Shown here: positions 6,802 to 14,783 of the stretch, one piece after another | How positions within the stretch are numbered: position 1 is the first letter of the stretch | How the letters are laid out: each line of letters opens with the position of its first letter | Notes under the pieces: generated by a model | Databases searched by the model: none | What the model saw: only the letters and a program-made list of their open reading frames with translations | Told to the model about the DNA's origin: nothing | From: Ruminococcaceae bacterium UBA6434 | Lineage (GTDB): Bacteria > Bacillota > Clostridia > Oscillospirales > Acutalibacteraceae | Assembly (NCBI GenBank): GCA_002437245.1 | Contig: DJOQ01000041.1 | Span: 1-42,743, forward strand | DNA length: 42,743 nucleotides | Reading direction: 5' to 3' | Position numbers and translations under genes: made by a program

Positions 6802-7706
6802 GGTTCAACCTTTCCGACTATCTCGGAGACGCTCTTACAGCCGTTTTTATCGAGATAATTGTTTATACCGTCTATAATCTTAAGCGGTGCGAATGCGTCT
6901 GTAAAGCTTGCAGTACCGACCTGAACCGCACTTGCTCCGGCTAAAAGCATCTGTACGGCGTCCTCCCACTTTGTTATACCTCCGAGACCGACAACGGGAA
7001 TTTTAACCTTTGATGCGGTTTGCCAAACCATACGAAGCGCCACGGGAAAAACCGCCGCACCCGACATACCGCCCGTATTATTGCGAAGAAGCGGTCTTTT
7101 TGTGTTAATATCAATAATCATTCCGGTAAGCGTATTTATAAGAGAGACGGCGTCTGCACCGGCGCTCTCTGCGGCAAGGGCCATTTCAGTTATGTCGGTT
7201 ACGTTAGGCGTAAGCTTTACCATAAGCGGCTTTTCGCTTGCTTTTTTGACAGCCGACGTTATCCTTTCGACGCTCGCGGTGCTTGTTCCGAAAGAAACTC
7301 CGCCCTCTTTAACATTAGGACATGAAATATTAAGCTCTATCATATCTACACTTGTGCCGTTAAGCCTTGATACGGCTTCAACGTAATCCTCTTCTGCGCT
7401 TCCTGCAATGTTAGCGATTATAGCGGTACCTGACTTTTCCAAAAAAGGCAGGTCATCTTTTATAAACGCATCAACACCGGGATTTTGAAGTCCTACACAG
7501 TTGAGTATACCTGACGGCGTTTCACAAACTCTCGGGACGGGATTTCCCGGGCGCTCTTTAAGCGTAGTGCCCTTGCAAGATATGCCGCCGAGACGTGAAA
7601 TATCATAAAGACGGGCATATTCCTGCCCAAATCCGAAAGTTCCGCTCGCTGTAATTACGGGGTTTTTAAAATAAACTCCGGCTATATTAACACCTAAATC
7701 AGCCAT
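6795..7706 (-). CDS. pyrD: Dihydroorotate dehydrogenase B, catalytic subunit
   Basis: A 303-residue FMN enzyme oxidising dihydroorotate to orotate. It is a class 1B type that passes electrons to PyrK and NAD. Motifs: ITASGTFGFGQEY near the N-terminus, the substrate loop NCVGLQNPG, NISCPNVKEGG with the class 1 catalytic Cys (near 129), VKLTPNVTDI, and the FMN-phosphate region VVGLGGI...AVQVGTA. The length is usual. It begins where pyrK ends (one shared base at 7706), so the two subunits are translated together. Active-site residues look normal, unlike those of carA and carB in the same series. Confidence 0.95.
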   Translation of the reverse strand: MADLGVNIAGVYFKNPVITASGTFGFGQEYARLYDISRLGGISCKGTTLKERPGNPVPRVCETPSGILNCVGLQNPGVDAFIKDDLPFLEKSGTAIIANIAGSAEEDYVEAVSRLNGTSVDMIELNISCPNVKEGGVSFGTSTASVERITSAVKKASEKPLMVKLTPNVTDITEMALAAESAGADAVSLINTLTGMIIDINTKRPLLRNNTGGMSGAAVFPVALRMVWQTASKVKIPVVGLGGITKWEDAVQMLLAGASAVQVGTASFTDAFAPLKIIDGINNYLDKNGCKSVSEIVGKVEPW

Positions 7707-8467
7707 CAGAATACGACCTCCTCGGAATCAAAAACAGGTCCGTTTTTACAAACATGTCTCATATGCTCGCCGTCTTTATCGCGGGTCTTTTGTGCACAGC
7801 AAAGGCAAGCACCTATTCCGCACGCCATACGCTGTTCCAGCGAAACGTAGCACTTAATATTTTTTTCCTTACAGAGCGCGGTAACGCTTTTTAACATTGG
7901 TGTGGGTCCGCAAGCATAAACTACGGCGCTTTCGCCGCTTTGAACCATATTTTTAAGCACGTCTGTAACAAAGCCTTTTGTACCGAGCGTACCGTCGTTT
8001 GTTGTAATTTCCACTCGCTTAGCGACTGACTTAAACTTATCTGTAAGTATGGCGTTTTCTTTGCTTCTGAAGCCGAGTATCACCTCTGCCTTACTGCCGT
8101 ATTCTTTTGCGGCGCCGAGCATAGGTGGGCAGCCTATACCGCCGCCGATAAAAATTCCGCGTTTTGTTTTATCGAAAAAAAATCCGTTACCGAGAGGTCC
8201 TAAAATATCAAGCTCGTCCCCTGCTTTTCTCTCCGACATCCATTTTGTTCCGTCTCCGCGGACTTCAAATACAATTGTTATTGTACCGTTTTGCTTGTCA
8301 ATTTCCGAAATCGAAATCGGGCGGCGCAGAGTTTTTTCTCCGCATAAAACATTTACAAATCTTCCGCACCAGCTTTCTTCGGCAAGTTCCGGGCAGGAAA
8401 TAACAAAGCTGAAGGTTGTATTATTCAGTTTTTCGGTAGACAGGATTTTATAAGATTTTTGAAACAT
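7706..8467 (-). CDS. pyrK: Dihydroorotate dehydrogenase B, electron transfer subunit
   Basis: A 253-residue iron-sulphur flavoprotein partner of PyrD. The N-terminal FAD barrel has RRPISISEID (flavin-binding R-x-x-S). The NAD-binding middle has GIFIGGGIGCPPML. The C-terminal 2Fe-2S loop is MACGIGACLCCAQ with the final Cys in HVCKNGPVF. All cluster Cys are present and the length is usual. It sits between carB (17 bases upstream) and pyrD (one-base overlap). Confidence 0.95.
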   Translation of the reverse strand: MFQKSYKILSTEKLNNTTFSFVISCPELAEESWCGRFVNVLCGEKTLRRPISISEIDKQNGTITIVFEVRGDGTKWMSERKAGDELDILGPLGNGFFFDKTKRGIFIGGGIGCPPMLGAAKEYGSKAEVILGFRSKENAILTDKFKSVAKRVEITTNDGTLGTKGFVTDVLKNMVQSGESAVVYACGPTPMLKSVTALCKEKNIKCYVSLEQRMACGIGACLCCAQKTRDKDGEHMRHVCKNGPVFDSEEVVF

Positions 8468-8484
8468 AAATCACTCACCTAAAA

Positions 8485-11481
8485 TTAAAGCTTACAAACC
8501 TTTATTTCTTCAAGAATATTATTGTTTTCGAGGCACTTTGCAAAAGCAAAGGCGGTATCAACCGACGGCAATACCGGAATGCGGCGTAAAAGAGCGGTAC
8601 GGCGTATGCGAATATCGTCCTCATTAACCTTTGGTCCCTGCTCGGCGGTGGAAACAACATATGATAATTTATTATTCTTAATAAGCGACATTGTATTCGG
8701 CTCGCCCTCATGTATTTTACGAACGGAATTTGCCGCAACATGGTTTGAATTTAAAAGCTTTGCGGTATTTGAAGTAGCATATATCTTAAAGCCCTGCTTT
8801 AAAAATTCACCGGCAAGCATAACGCTGTCCCTCTTATCGGTATCGGCAACGGATACAAGTACTCCGCCTGTGCGCTTAATACGCATTCCGGAAGCTATCA
8901 AGCCCTTTAAAAGAGCTTCGTCAAATGTATCTGCTATGCCCATAACTTCACCCGTTGACTTTTCGGTATCGCCTATCTGAACATCGGTACCCTGAAGTTT
9001 TTCAAAGCTGAATACCGGTACCCTGACAAAATACCTTGCGGGTTCGGGCAAAATACCGCATCCCATACCGATGTCGCCGAGCGTCTCGCCGAGCATAAGT
9101 CGCGTAGCTATGGCGACTATGGGCAGGCCCGACGCTTTGGTCATAAACGGCACGTTTCGCGTTGCCACAACACTTGCCGACGAAACATAAACTTCGTTGT
9201 CATATATGACGAACTGAATATTTATAAGTCCCTTAATTTTAAGCTCTTTACAAAGCTTTTCGGTATATTCGTATATCTTTGCTTTATCTGACGAAGAAAG
9301 CGTTATCGACGGAAAAACCGTAGTGGTGTCACCGGGATTTACACAGGCTTTTTCAATATGCTCGCAAATGCCCGGAACCAATATATCGCTGCCGTCTGAG
9401 AGAACATCCACCTCGGCACCCTTACCTATCATAACATGTCGATTATTTGTGTGACGTATACCGAGATCGTCAAGGATATCAAACAATTCGATTTTGTTTT
9501 TAAGTCTGCGGTGAGCCTCGTCATCCGCACCGAAAACCTTAACTCCGAGCGAACGTAACATTTCCGACTTCCTTACAGCGTTTCCGCCGCCGAACGGCAA
9601 AACGGCTCCGTACGGTTTTTCGGTAAGCACAACATTTCTGACATCTTCATCTGTAATAGGGTCAAGATAAAGTGTGTCGGCAACTCCGGGGTCCGTGGAA
9701 ACAGCCGCCGGATTATTGTTGAGCAAAATTGTGGAATAACCGAAGTCTTTAAGCGTATTGATGCAGTTTACCGCTGCATAATCGCGGTCTGTTCCGAGAC
9801 CAATTGAGGTAGGGCCGGAACCTACTACAAGGATTTTCTTTTTTGAGGTCGGGTGCGCTTTTCCGAACATTGCGGCTTCATTATCTTCGTCAAACGAAGA
9901 ATAGAAATAGGGCTTTTTAACGTCAAATTCGGCAGCGCAAGTGTCTATAGTGTTATATCCTGCGGCTATGGGCGCCGAAATCTCCTCACCGGTTATTTTT
10001 TCAATTGTGCTGTCGAGAAACCCGAGAGTTTTTGCACGGAAGTACAGGTCAACCGAAAAACCGTTACCGAGCAATGTTTCGGTATCGGCAATATTCTTAA
10101 GTTTGGTTAGATAATAATTATCTATACCTGTAAGAGACTGTATTTCGTTAAGGTCAAAGCCGCGTCTTATAGCTTCGTAAACGGCAAAAATTCGCTCATC
10201 ATCTGAACCGGACACCAGCTCTTTTATCTCGGCGTCGGTCTTTTGCTTCATTTTAGGCATTGATACAGACTCGGTGCGCGGATTCATCGAGCGTATCGCT
10301 TTCATAAGAGCCAACTCAAACGAAGTGCCTATTGCGAGCGCCTCGCCCGTAGCCTGCATAGTTCCGCCGAGCTTTCTGGTGGCGGCATCGAAATTTTCAA
10401 ATGACCATCTCGGGACCTTTACTGCGCAATAGTCAATAGCAGGCTCATTTGCCGCTGTGGTAACGCCCGTTATATCGTTTTTGATTTCATAGAGCTTGTA
10501 CCCGAGAGCAATTTTGGCAGATACCTGCGCTATCGGATAACCCGTAGCCTTTGAAACAAGAGCGGTAGTACGGTTAAGCTGTGGCTCAACCGCCAAAACC
10601 ATATACTCGCTGCCGTCCGAATTTATTGCAAAACGGACATTGCAGCTGCCCTCAATATTTAGATAATCGGCTATTTTTCTTGCGGCTCTGCGAAGTCTTA
10701 CGGTTTCGCTGTCTGTAAGAGTCTGCGCAGGAATAACAACAATACTGTCGCCCGAATGGATACCGACGCTGTCGATATTTTCGGCACTGCTTACGCTTAT
10801 GCAGTTACCGAAAGAATCACGCATCGCGACAAATTCCACTTCTTTATAATCATCTACACATTTTCTTACGTATACCTCGTTTACGAGAGAACGCTCGGCA
10901 CAACTGCCGAAGCCCGATAAAATATCTTCTGCATTCTCGCAACGTATCGGCTCTGAAAAATCGGGCGTAAATGCCGGACTTATAAGCACGGGAAATCCGA
11001 TTTCATTAGCAAATGTCACGCATTCCGCATCTGTCGGCAACACCCTTGCGGCTACATACGGTTCGCCTGCATTTTCAAGAGTATCGCGAAGAGCCTGTTC
11101 GTTTCTTATTGCCTTTATGGTTTCCGGCTTAACTCCGAGAAGCTTGGTTCCGTGCTCATCAAGATAACCGTTTTGTAAAAGCTCAAGGCAAATTTCAAGC
11201 CCGGTTTCTCCGCCGGTAGTACCTATTACGGCATCCGGAAGCTCTTTTTCGATTATTTTTTTAACTGTTTCTCCGTTTAACGGCTCAATATAAACTGTAT
11301 CCGCAACATTTTTATCTGTCATTATTGTGTCCGGATTTGAGTTTACCGAAACTACGGAAATTCCCTCTTCTTTCAGTGCTTTGCAAACAGATACAGCCGA
11401 ATAATCATATTCAGAGGAAGAGCCTATAACCACAGGACCTGCTCCGAGAACAAGTATTTTTGAATATTTATTTTCTGTCAT
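8485..11481 (-). CDS. carB: CarB-like carbamoyl-phosphate synthase large subunit with both ATP-grasp sites degenerate (probable pseudoenzyme)
   Basis: A 998-residue homologue of the carbamoyl-phosphate synthase large chain (usually about 1,060-1,075). Overall order is kept: N-terminal half (1-400), oligomerisation segment (about 400-540, with IDTCAAEF), second half (about 545-860) and an MGS-like allosteric domain (about 870-998). Catalysis looks lost. In the first half the usual RPSFT-GG-GGG loop reads SPAFTPDFSEPI (168-179). The metal ligands matching E. coli Gln285, Glu299 and Asn301 are Arg283, Ala297 and Glu299. In the second half about 60 residues around the ATP-binding RPSYVLGGRAM loop are missing after residue 680. 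The usual E-V-N-P-R reads S-A-S-V-V (768-772); Gln756 remains. The MGS domain keeps VSV, DK, YAT..T and KIHEG. The frame is open, starts 3 bases after carA with a GGGGGA site, and is followed closely by pyrK. Confidence 0.85.
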   Translation of the reverse strand: MTENKYSKILVLGAGPVVIGSSSEYDYSAVSVCKALKEEGISVVSVNSNPDTIMTDKNVADTVYIEPLNGETVKKIIEKELPDAVIGTTGGETGLEICLELLQNGYLDEHGTKLLGVKPETIKAIRNEQALRDTLENAGEPYVAARVLPTDAECVTFANEIGFPVLISPAFTPDFSEPIRCENAEDILSGFGSCAERSLVNEVYVRKCVDDYKEVEFVAMRDSFGNCISVSSAENIDSVGIHSGDSIVVIPAQTLTDSETVRLRRAARKIADYLNIEGSCNVRFAINSDGSEYMVLAVEPQLNRTTALVSKATGYPIAQVSAKIALGYKLYEIKNDITGVTTAANEPAIDYCAVKVPRWSFENFDAATRKLGGTMQATGEALAIGTSFELALMKAIRSMNPRTESVSMPKMKQKTDAEIKELVSGSDDERIFAVYEAIRRGFDLNEIQSLTGIDNYYLTKLKNIADTETLLGNGFSVDLYFRAKTLGFLDSTIEKITGEEISAPIAAGYNTIDTCAAEFDVKKPYFYSSFDEDNEAAMFGKAHPTSKKKILVVGSGPTSIGLGTDRDYAAVNCINTLKDFGYSTILLNNNPAAVSTDPGVADTLYLDPITDEDVRNVVLTEKPYGAVLPFGGGNAVRKSEMLRSLGVKVFGADDEAHRRLKNKIELFDILDDLGIRHTNNRHVMIGKGAEVDVLSDGSDILVPGICEHIEKACVNPGDTTTVFPSITLSSSDKAKIYEYTEKLCKELKIKGLINIQFVIYDNEVYVSSASVVATRNVPFMTKASGLPIVAIATRLMLGETLGDIGMGCGILPEPARYFVRVPVFSFEKLQGTDVQIGDTEKSTGEVMGIADTFDEALLKGLIASGMRIKRTGGVLVSVADTDKRDSVMLAGEFLKQGFKIYATSNTAKLLNSNHVAANSVRKIHEGEPNTMSLIKNNKLSYVVSTAEQGPKVNEDDIRIRRTALLRRIPVLPSVDTAFAFAKCLENNNILEEIKVCKL

Positions 11482-11484
11482 AAC

Positions 11485-12561
11485 TCATTCCCCCATCATA
11501 TCAACAAAGCGGTCAAATATCCAGGATGTACTGCTGTCACGGTCGCTGTCCGGCGTAAACTGGACCCCGAAGCCGCTGAAGTTTTTGTAATCAATTCCCT
11601 CACAGGAGCCGTCGTTGACATTTACCATTGTAATTTCGGCTTTATCGGCACAGACGCTCGGAACTTCAACCGAATAACCGTGATTTTGCACAGTAACCAT
11701 AAGTTTTCCGGTAGATTTTATAACTACAGGCTGATTTGAACCACGGTGACCCTGCGGCATTTTTTCAATTTTAAATTCCTCGGAAAGAGCCAACATTTGA
11801 TGTCCGAGACCTATGCCGAACATCGGAACACCGAGTTTTTTAAACTCCCTGATGTTTTCAATAAGCTTGGGGTTATCGTCCGGATCGGCAGGACCGTCGG
11901 AAAGGAAAATACCGTCGGGCGAAAGTTCTTTTAACTGCGCGGCCGTAAAATCAGCCGGAACAACGGTCAAATTACAGCCTCGTGACAAAAATCCGTCAAG
12001 AGTTCTGCGAGGCGAACCGTAATCAATCACCGCAACATTGTATTTCGGATTTTTCGCCGTGAGTTTCTGCGGCTCTTTTACGGTAACTGCGTCAACCGCG
12101 CCGGAAATTGTATAATTCTTGATATTTTTAATAAGTACGTCAAAATCATTGAGATTATCGGTTATGGCGCCTTTCATATAACCCTTGTCGCGGACGGCGC
12201 GGGTAAGACGGCGTGTATCGATACCGCAAATTCCTACTATTCCGCACTCTTTCAAATAGCTGTCAAGCGTTTCTTCGCCGAGATCTCCGGTATCGCACCA
12301 CTCACGCACAACATATCCGCTTGCCATTATTTTTGAACCGTTTTCTCTTTTTTCTACGCCTCTGTTGCCTACAAGAGGATAGGTCTGCGCCACTATCTGA
12401 CCGTAATATGTCGGGTCGGAAAGCAACTCACCGTAAGAAGCCGTACACGTATTGAAAACAACTTCTCCTAAAGCCGTTCCCTCTTTACCCATAGAAATTC
12501 CGTTAAATACGGTTCCGTCAGCCAAAACAAGGTAAGCCTTTTTATTTTTCATATCATTCAC
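11485..12561 (-). CDS. carA: CarA-like carbamoyl-phosphate synthase small subunit lacking the glutaminase triad (probable pseudoenzyme)
   Basis: A 358-residue homologue of the glutamine-hydrolysing subunit. The N-terminal domain is well kept (VLADGTVFNG, LGEVVFNT, DPTYYGQIVAQTYPLVGN, GIDTRRLTR). The class I amidotransferase domain begins near 174. Its nucleophile motif GICLGHQ reads GIGLGHQ, with Gly251 for the essential Cys. The distal H-P-E reads T-P-D (Thr336, Asp338). The oxyanion-region SNGPGDP is SDGPADP. It should therefore not hydrolyse glutamine. Length is normal and the frame intact. It lies between pyrF (3-base gap) and carB (3-base gap), so it is expressed with active pyr genes. 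Loss of the Cys alone could leave an ammonia-using enzyme, but the partner CarB is also degenerate. Confidence 0.88.
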   Translation of the reverse strand: MNDMKNKKAYLVLADGTVFNGISMGKEGTALGEVVFNTCTASYGELLSDPTYYGQIVAQTYPLVGNRGVEKRENGSKIMASGYVVREWCDTGDLGEETLDSYLKECGIVGICGIDTRRLTRAVRDKGYMKGAITDNLNDFDVLIKNIKNYTISGAVDAVTVKEPQKLTAKNPKYNVAVIDYGSPRRTLDGFLSRGCNLTVVPADFTAAQLKELSPDGIFLSDGPADPDDNPKLIENIREFKKLGVPMFGIGLGHQMLALSEEFKIEKMPQGHRGSNQPVVIKSTGKLMVTVQNHGYSVEVPSVCADKAEITMVNVNDGSCEGIDYKNFSGFGVQFTPDSDRDSSTSWIFDRFVDMMGE

Positions 12562-12564
12562 CCT

Positions 12565-13479
12565 TTATAAAACGGAATTTATTTCATCCCTCATTCTTAT
12601 AGCCTCTTTACGAGCGGCGACGGCATAATCTTTTTCGTCAAAACCGCCTTTTTTATATGCACACATTATACCTCTTGAGGAATTTATTACGGCTCCGCGC
12701 CCGTTCTCGTCAAACGCACCTGCAATATCTTTGGCGGCTCCGCCCTGTGCGCCGTAACCCGGCACAAGGAAGAACGTGTGGGGCATTTCTTTGCGGAGAC
12801 TTGAAAGCTGCTTCGGATAAGTTGCTCCGACAACCGCACCGACGCATGAATAGCCGTAATCCGATATAGAATCCTTACCCCAATTTTCGCACATTTCGCC
12901 CATGGTTTCATATACGGTTTTATCGCCGAGCAATCTGTCCTGAAGTTCACCCGAGGACGGATTTGAGGTTTTTACAAGTACAAAAATACCTTTGTCCTCT
13001 TCTTTACAAATGCTTAAAAGAGGATTTATACCGTCGCTTCCGAGATAACCGTTAACCGTAAGAGCGTCTGAGGAGAAGCTCTCAAAGGTTTTGCCGAAAG
13101 CCTCTGTTTTGCCGATATGTGCGGCGGCATATGCCTCCATGGTAGTACCTATATCATTTCGTTTTCCGTCGGTTATTACAAACAGCCCTTTTTTCTTTGC
13201 ATAAGCTATTGTATCATAAAGCGCTTTTACGCCCTGCCACCCGTACATTTCATAATACGCGCATTGCGGTTTTACAGCCGCCACGACATCGCAAAGAGAA
13301 TCTATAAGCCCTTTGTTGAATGTCAAAAGTGCGTCTGCCGCTGCCTCAAGCGTTTCGCCGTATTTCTCGCGCGATTCTTTTTTTATAAACTCTGGGACGT
13401 AGTCGAGCTTTGGGTCAAGCCCTGCCACCGTAGGATTTTTCTTTTCGTCAATTGCACGGATAAGTCTGTCAAAAGCCAT
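12565..13479 (-). CDS. pyrF: Orotidine-5'-phosphate decarboxylase (type 2)
   Basis: A 304-residue enzyme for the last step to UMP. The catalytic segment ITDGKRNDIG (near 98-107) carries the Lys/Asp pair of the family. PTVAGLDPKLDYVP near the start and VPGYGAQGG near the phosphate site fit the longer type 2 branch (about 270-300 residues). Active-site motifs look intact. It lies three bases upstream of carA and three bases after pyrC. Confidence 0.93.
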   Translation of the reverse strand: MAFDRLIRAIDEKKNPTVAGLDPKLDYVPEFIKKESREKYGETLEAAADALLTFNKGLIDSLCDVVAAVKPQCAYYEMYGWQGVKALYDTIAYAKKKGLFVITDGKRNDIGTTMEAYAAAHIGKTEAFGKTFESFSSDALTVNGYLGSDGINPLLSICKEEDKGIFVLVKTSNPSSGELQDRLLGDKTVYETMGEMCENWGKDSISDYGYSCVGAVVGATYPKQLSSLRKEMPHTFFLVPGYGAQGGAAKDIAGAFDENGRGAVINSSRGIMCAYKKGGFDEKDYAVAARKEAIRMRDEINSVL

Positions 13480-13482
13480 TTG

Positions 13483-14769
13483 TCAATCTCCTAAATCATT
13501 ATATACTATTCTGCCGCTGAGTACGGTCATTTTCACCTTGCCCTGAAGCTCACGGTTTTTAAATATACAGTTTTTGGATTTACCGTGAAGTTTATTTACG
13601 TCTACCGTAAATTTCTCGTTTTCATCTATCAAAATAATATCTGCGGCACTTCCTTTTTTTAACGTGCCTATCGGTCTGTTTAAAATTTCGGCGGGTTTAC
13701 ACGACATCTTATCAATAAGCTCATAAAGGCTGATAAGTCCCGACGCAACAAGCGCGGTATAAGAAGCGGAAAAAGATGTCTCCATACCTATAACGCCGTT
13801 GGGAGCTTTATAAAAATCCGCCTTTTCTTCGGGCGAATGAGGCGCGTGGTCGGTTGCAATTACGTCTATTACACCGTCGATAAGCGAGTAGAGAACGGAA
13901 AACTGATCCACAGCGCTGCGAAGCGGCGGATTCATTCGATAATCCGCATCTTTTAATAAAAGCTTTTCATCGTTAAATATAAAATAATGCGGACAAGTTT
14001 CAGCAGTTACATTAAACCCGTTTCTCTTTGCGGAGGCTATAAGAAGTGCTGAATTGCCCGTACTGACGTGACAAATATGCAGACGTGCATTTTTCGGTGC
14101 CGACATTAAAAGTGCCGTCTCGCGCGCGGTTCCCACGTCTTCTGCCGAAACCGGTATCTGCGGCATATTAAGTTCTCTTGCAACATCGCATTCATTCACA
14201 ATGCCGTCACGAGAAATTGTTTTTTCTTCGCAATGGGAAAATATAGGCATATTAAGTCTTGCGGCTTCTTTGAGCGCTTCACGCATAAGCTCTGCAGTTT
14301 TAACCGGAACGCCGTCATCCGAAAAAGCGCAACAACCGGCTTCTTTTAAAGCCTCCATATCGGTAAGAGCTTCGCCGTTCTCACCGACTGAAACAGCGCC
14401 TATGGGAAGAACGTGAGCGTCGGCATTTGCCGCCTTTTCAATTATATATTTTACTGTTTCGACATTATCGCACACCGGTTTTGTGTTTGGCATGGCGCAA
14501 ACCGTTGTAACGCCGCCTGCCGCCGCCGCACGGCATCCGGATATTATATCTTCTTTATATGTAAGCCCCGGGTCACGCAAATGCACGTGTAAATCAATAA
14601 GCCCCGGAGCCAAAACAAGCCCCGAAGCGTCAATTATATTGCCGGAAGAACAATTTATATTTTTGCCGAAATCGGCAATCTTACCGTCGACGACAAGAAC
14701 GTCGCCGACAGTATCGAGATTTTGTGAAGGGTCTATAACGTGTGCATTTTTAAACAGCAAATCGCCCAT
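13483..14769 (-). CDS. pyrC: Dihydroorotase
   Basis: A 428-residue zinc amidohydrolase closing carbamoyl-aspartate to dihydroorotate. It is a type I dihydroorotase of the usual length. Metal and substrate motifs are complete: DLHVHLRDPG (His61, His63), AFSDDG, SHCEE, HICHVST and ATDHAPHS. The ATG is preceded by AAAGGAG. It begins 14 bases after the penicillin-binding protein gene, with no PyrR-type attenuator or terminator visible between them. The usual preceding step (pyrB) is not in the window. Confidence 0.95.
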   Translation of the reverse strand: MGDLLFKNAHVIDPSQNLDTVGDVLVVDGKIADFGKNINCSSGNIIDASGLVLAPGLIDLHVHLRDPGLTYKEDIISGCRAAAAGGVTTVCAMPNTKPVCDNVETVKYIIEKAANADAHVLPIGAVSVGENGEALTDMEALKEAGCCAFSDDGVPVKTAELMREALKEAARLNMPIFSHCEEKTISRDGIVNECDVARELNMPQIPVSAEDVGTARETALLMSAPKNARLHICHVSTGNSALLIASAKRNGFNVTAETCPHYFIFNDEKLLLKDADYRMNPPLRSAVDQFSVLYSLIDGVIDVIATDHAPHSPEEKADFYKAPNGVIGMETSFSASYTALVASGLISLYELIDKMSCKPAEILNRPIGTLKKGSAADIILIDENEKFTVDVNKLHGKSKNCIFKNRELQGKVKMTVLSGRIVYNDLGD

Positions 14770-14783
14770 AAAAACTCCTTTGA

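Noticed and set aside
8485..12561. Sequencing error as the cause of the abnormal carA/carB residues
   Set aside because: At least eight separate active-site positions plus a clean in-frame deletion are affected, without any stop or frameshift. Random error would not do this.
14770..14783. PyrR attenuator or riboswitch ahead of pyrC
   Set aside because: Only 14 bases separate the PBP stop from pyrC, and these hold just the ribosome site.
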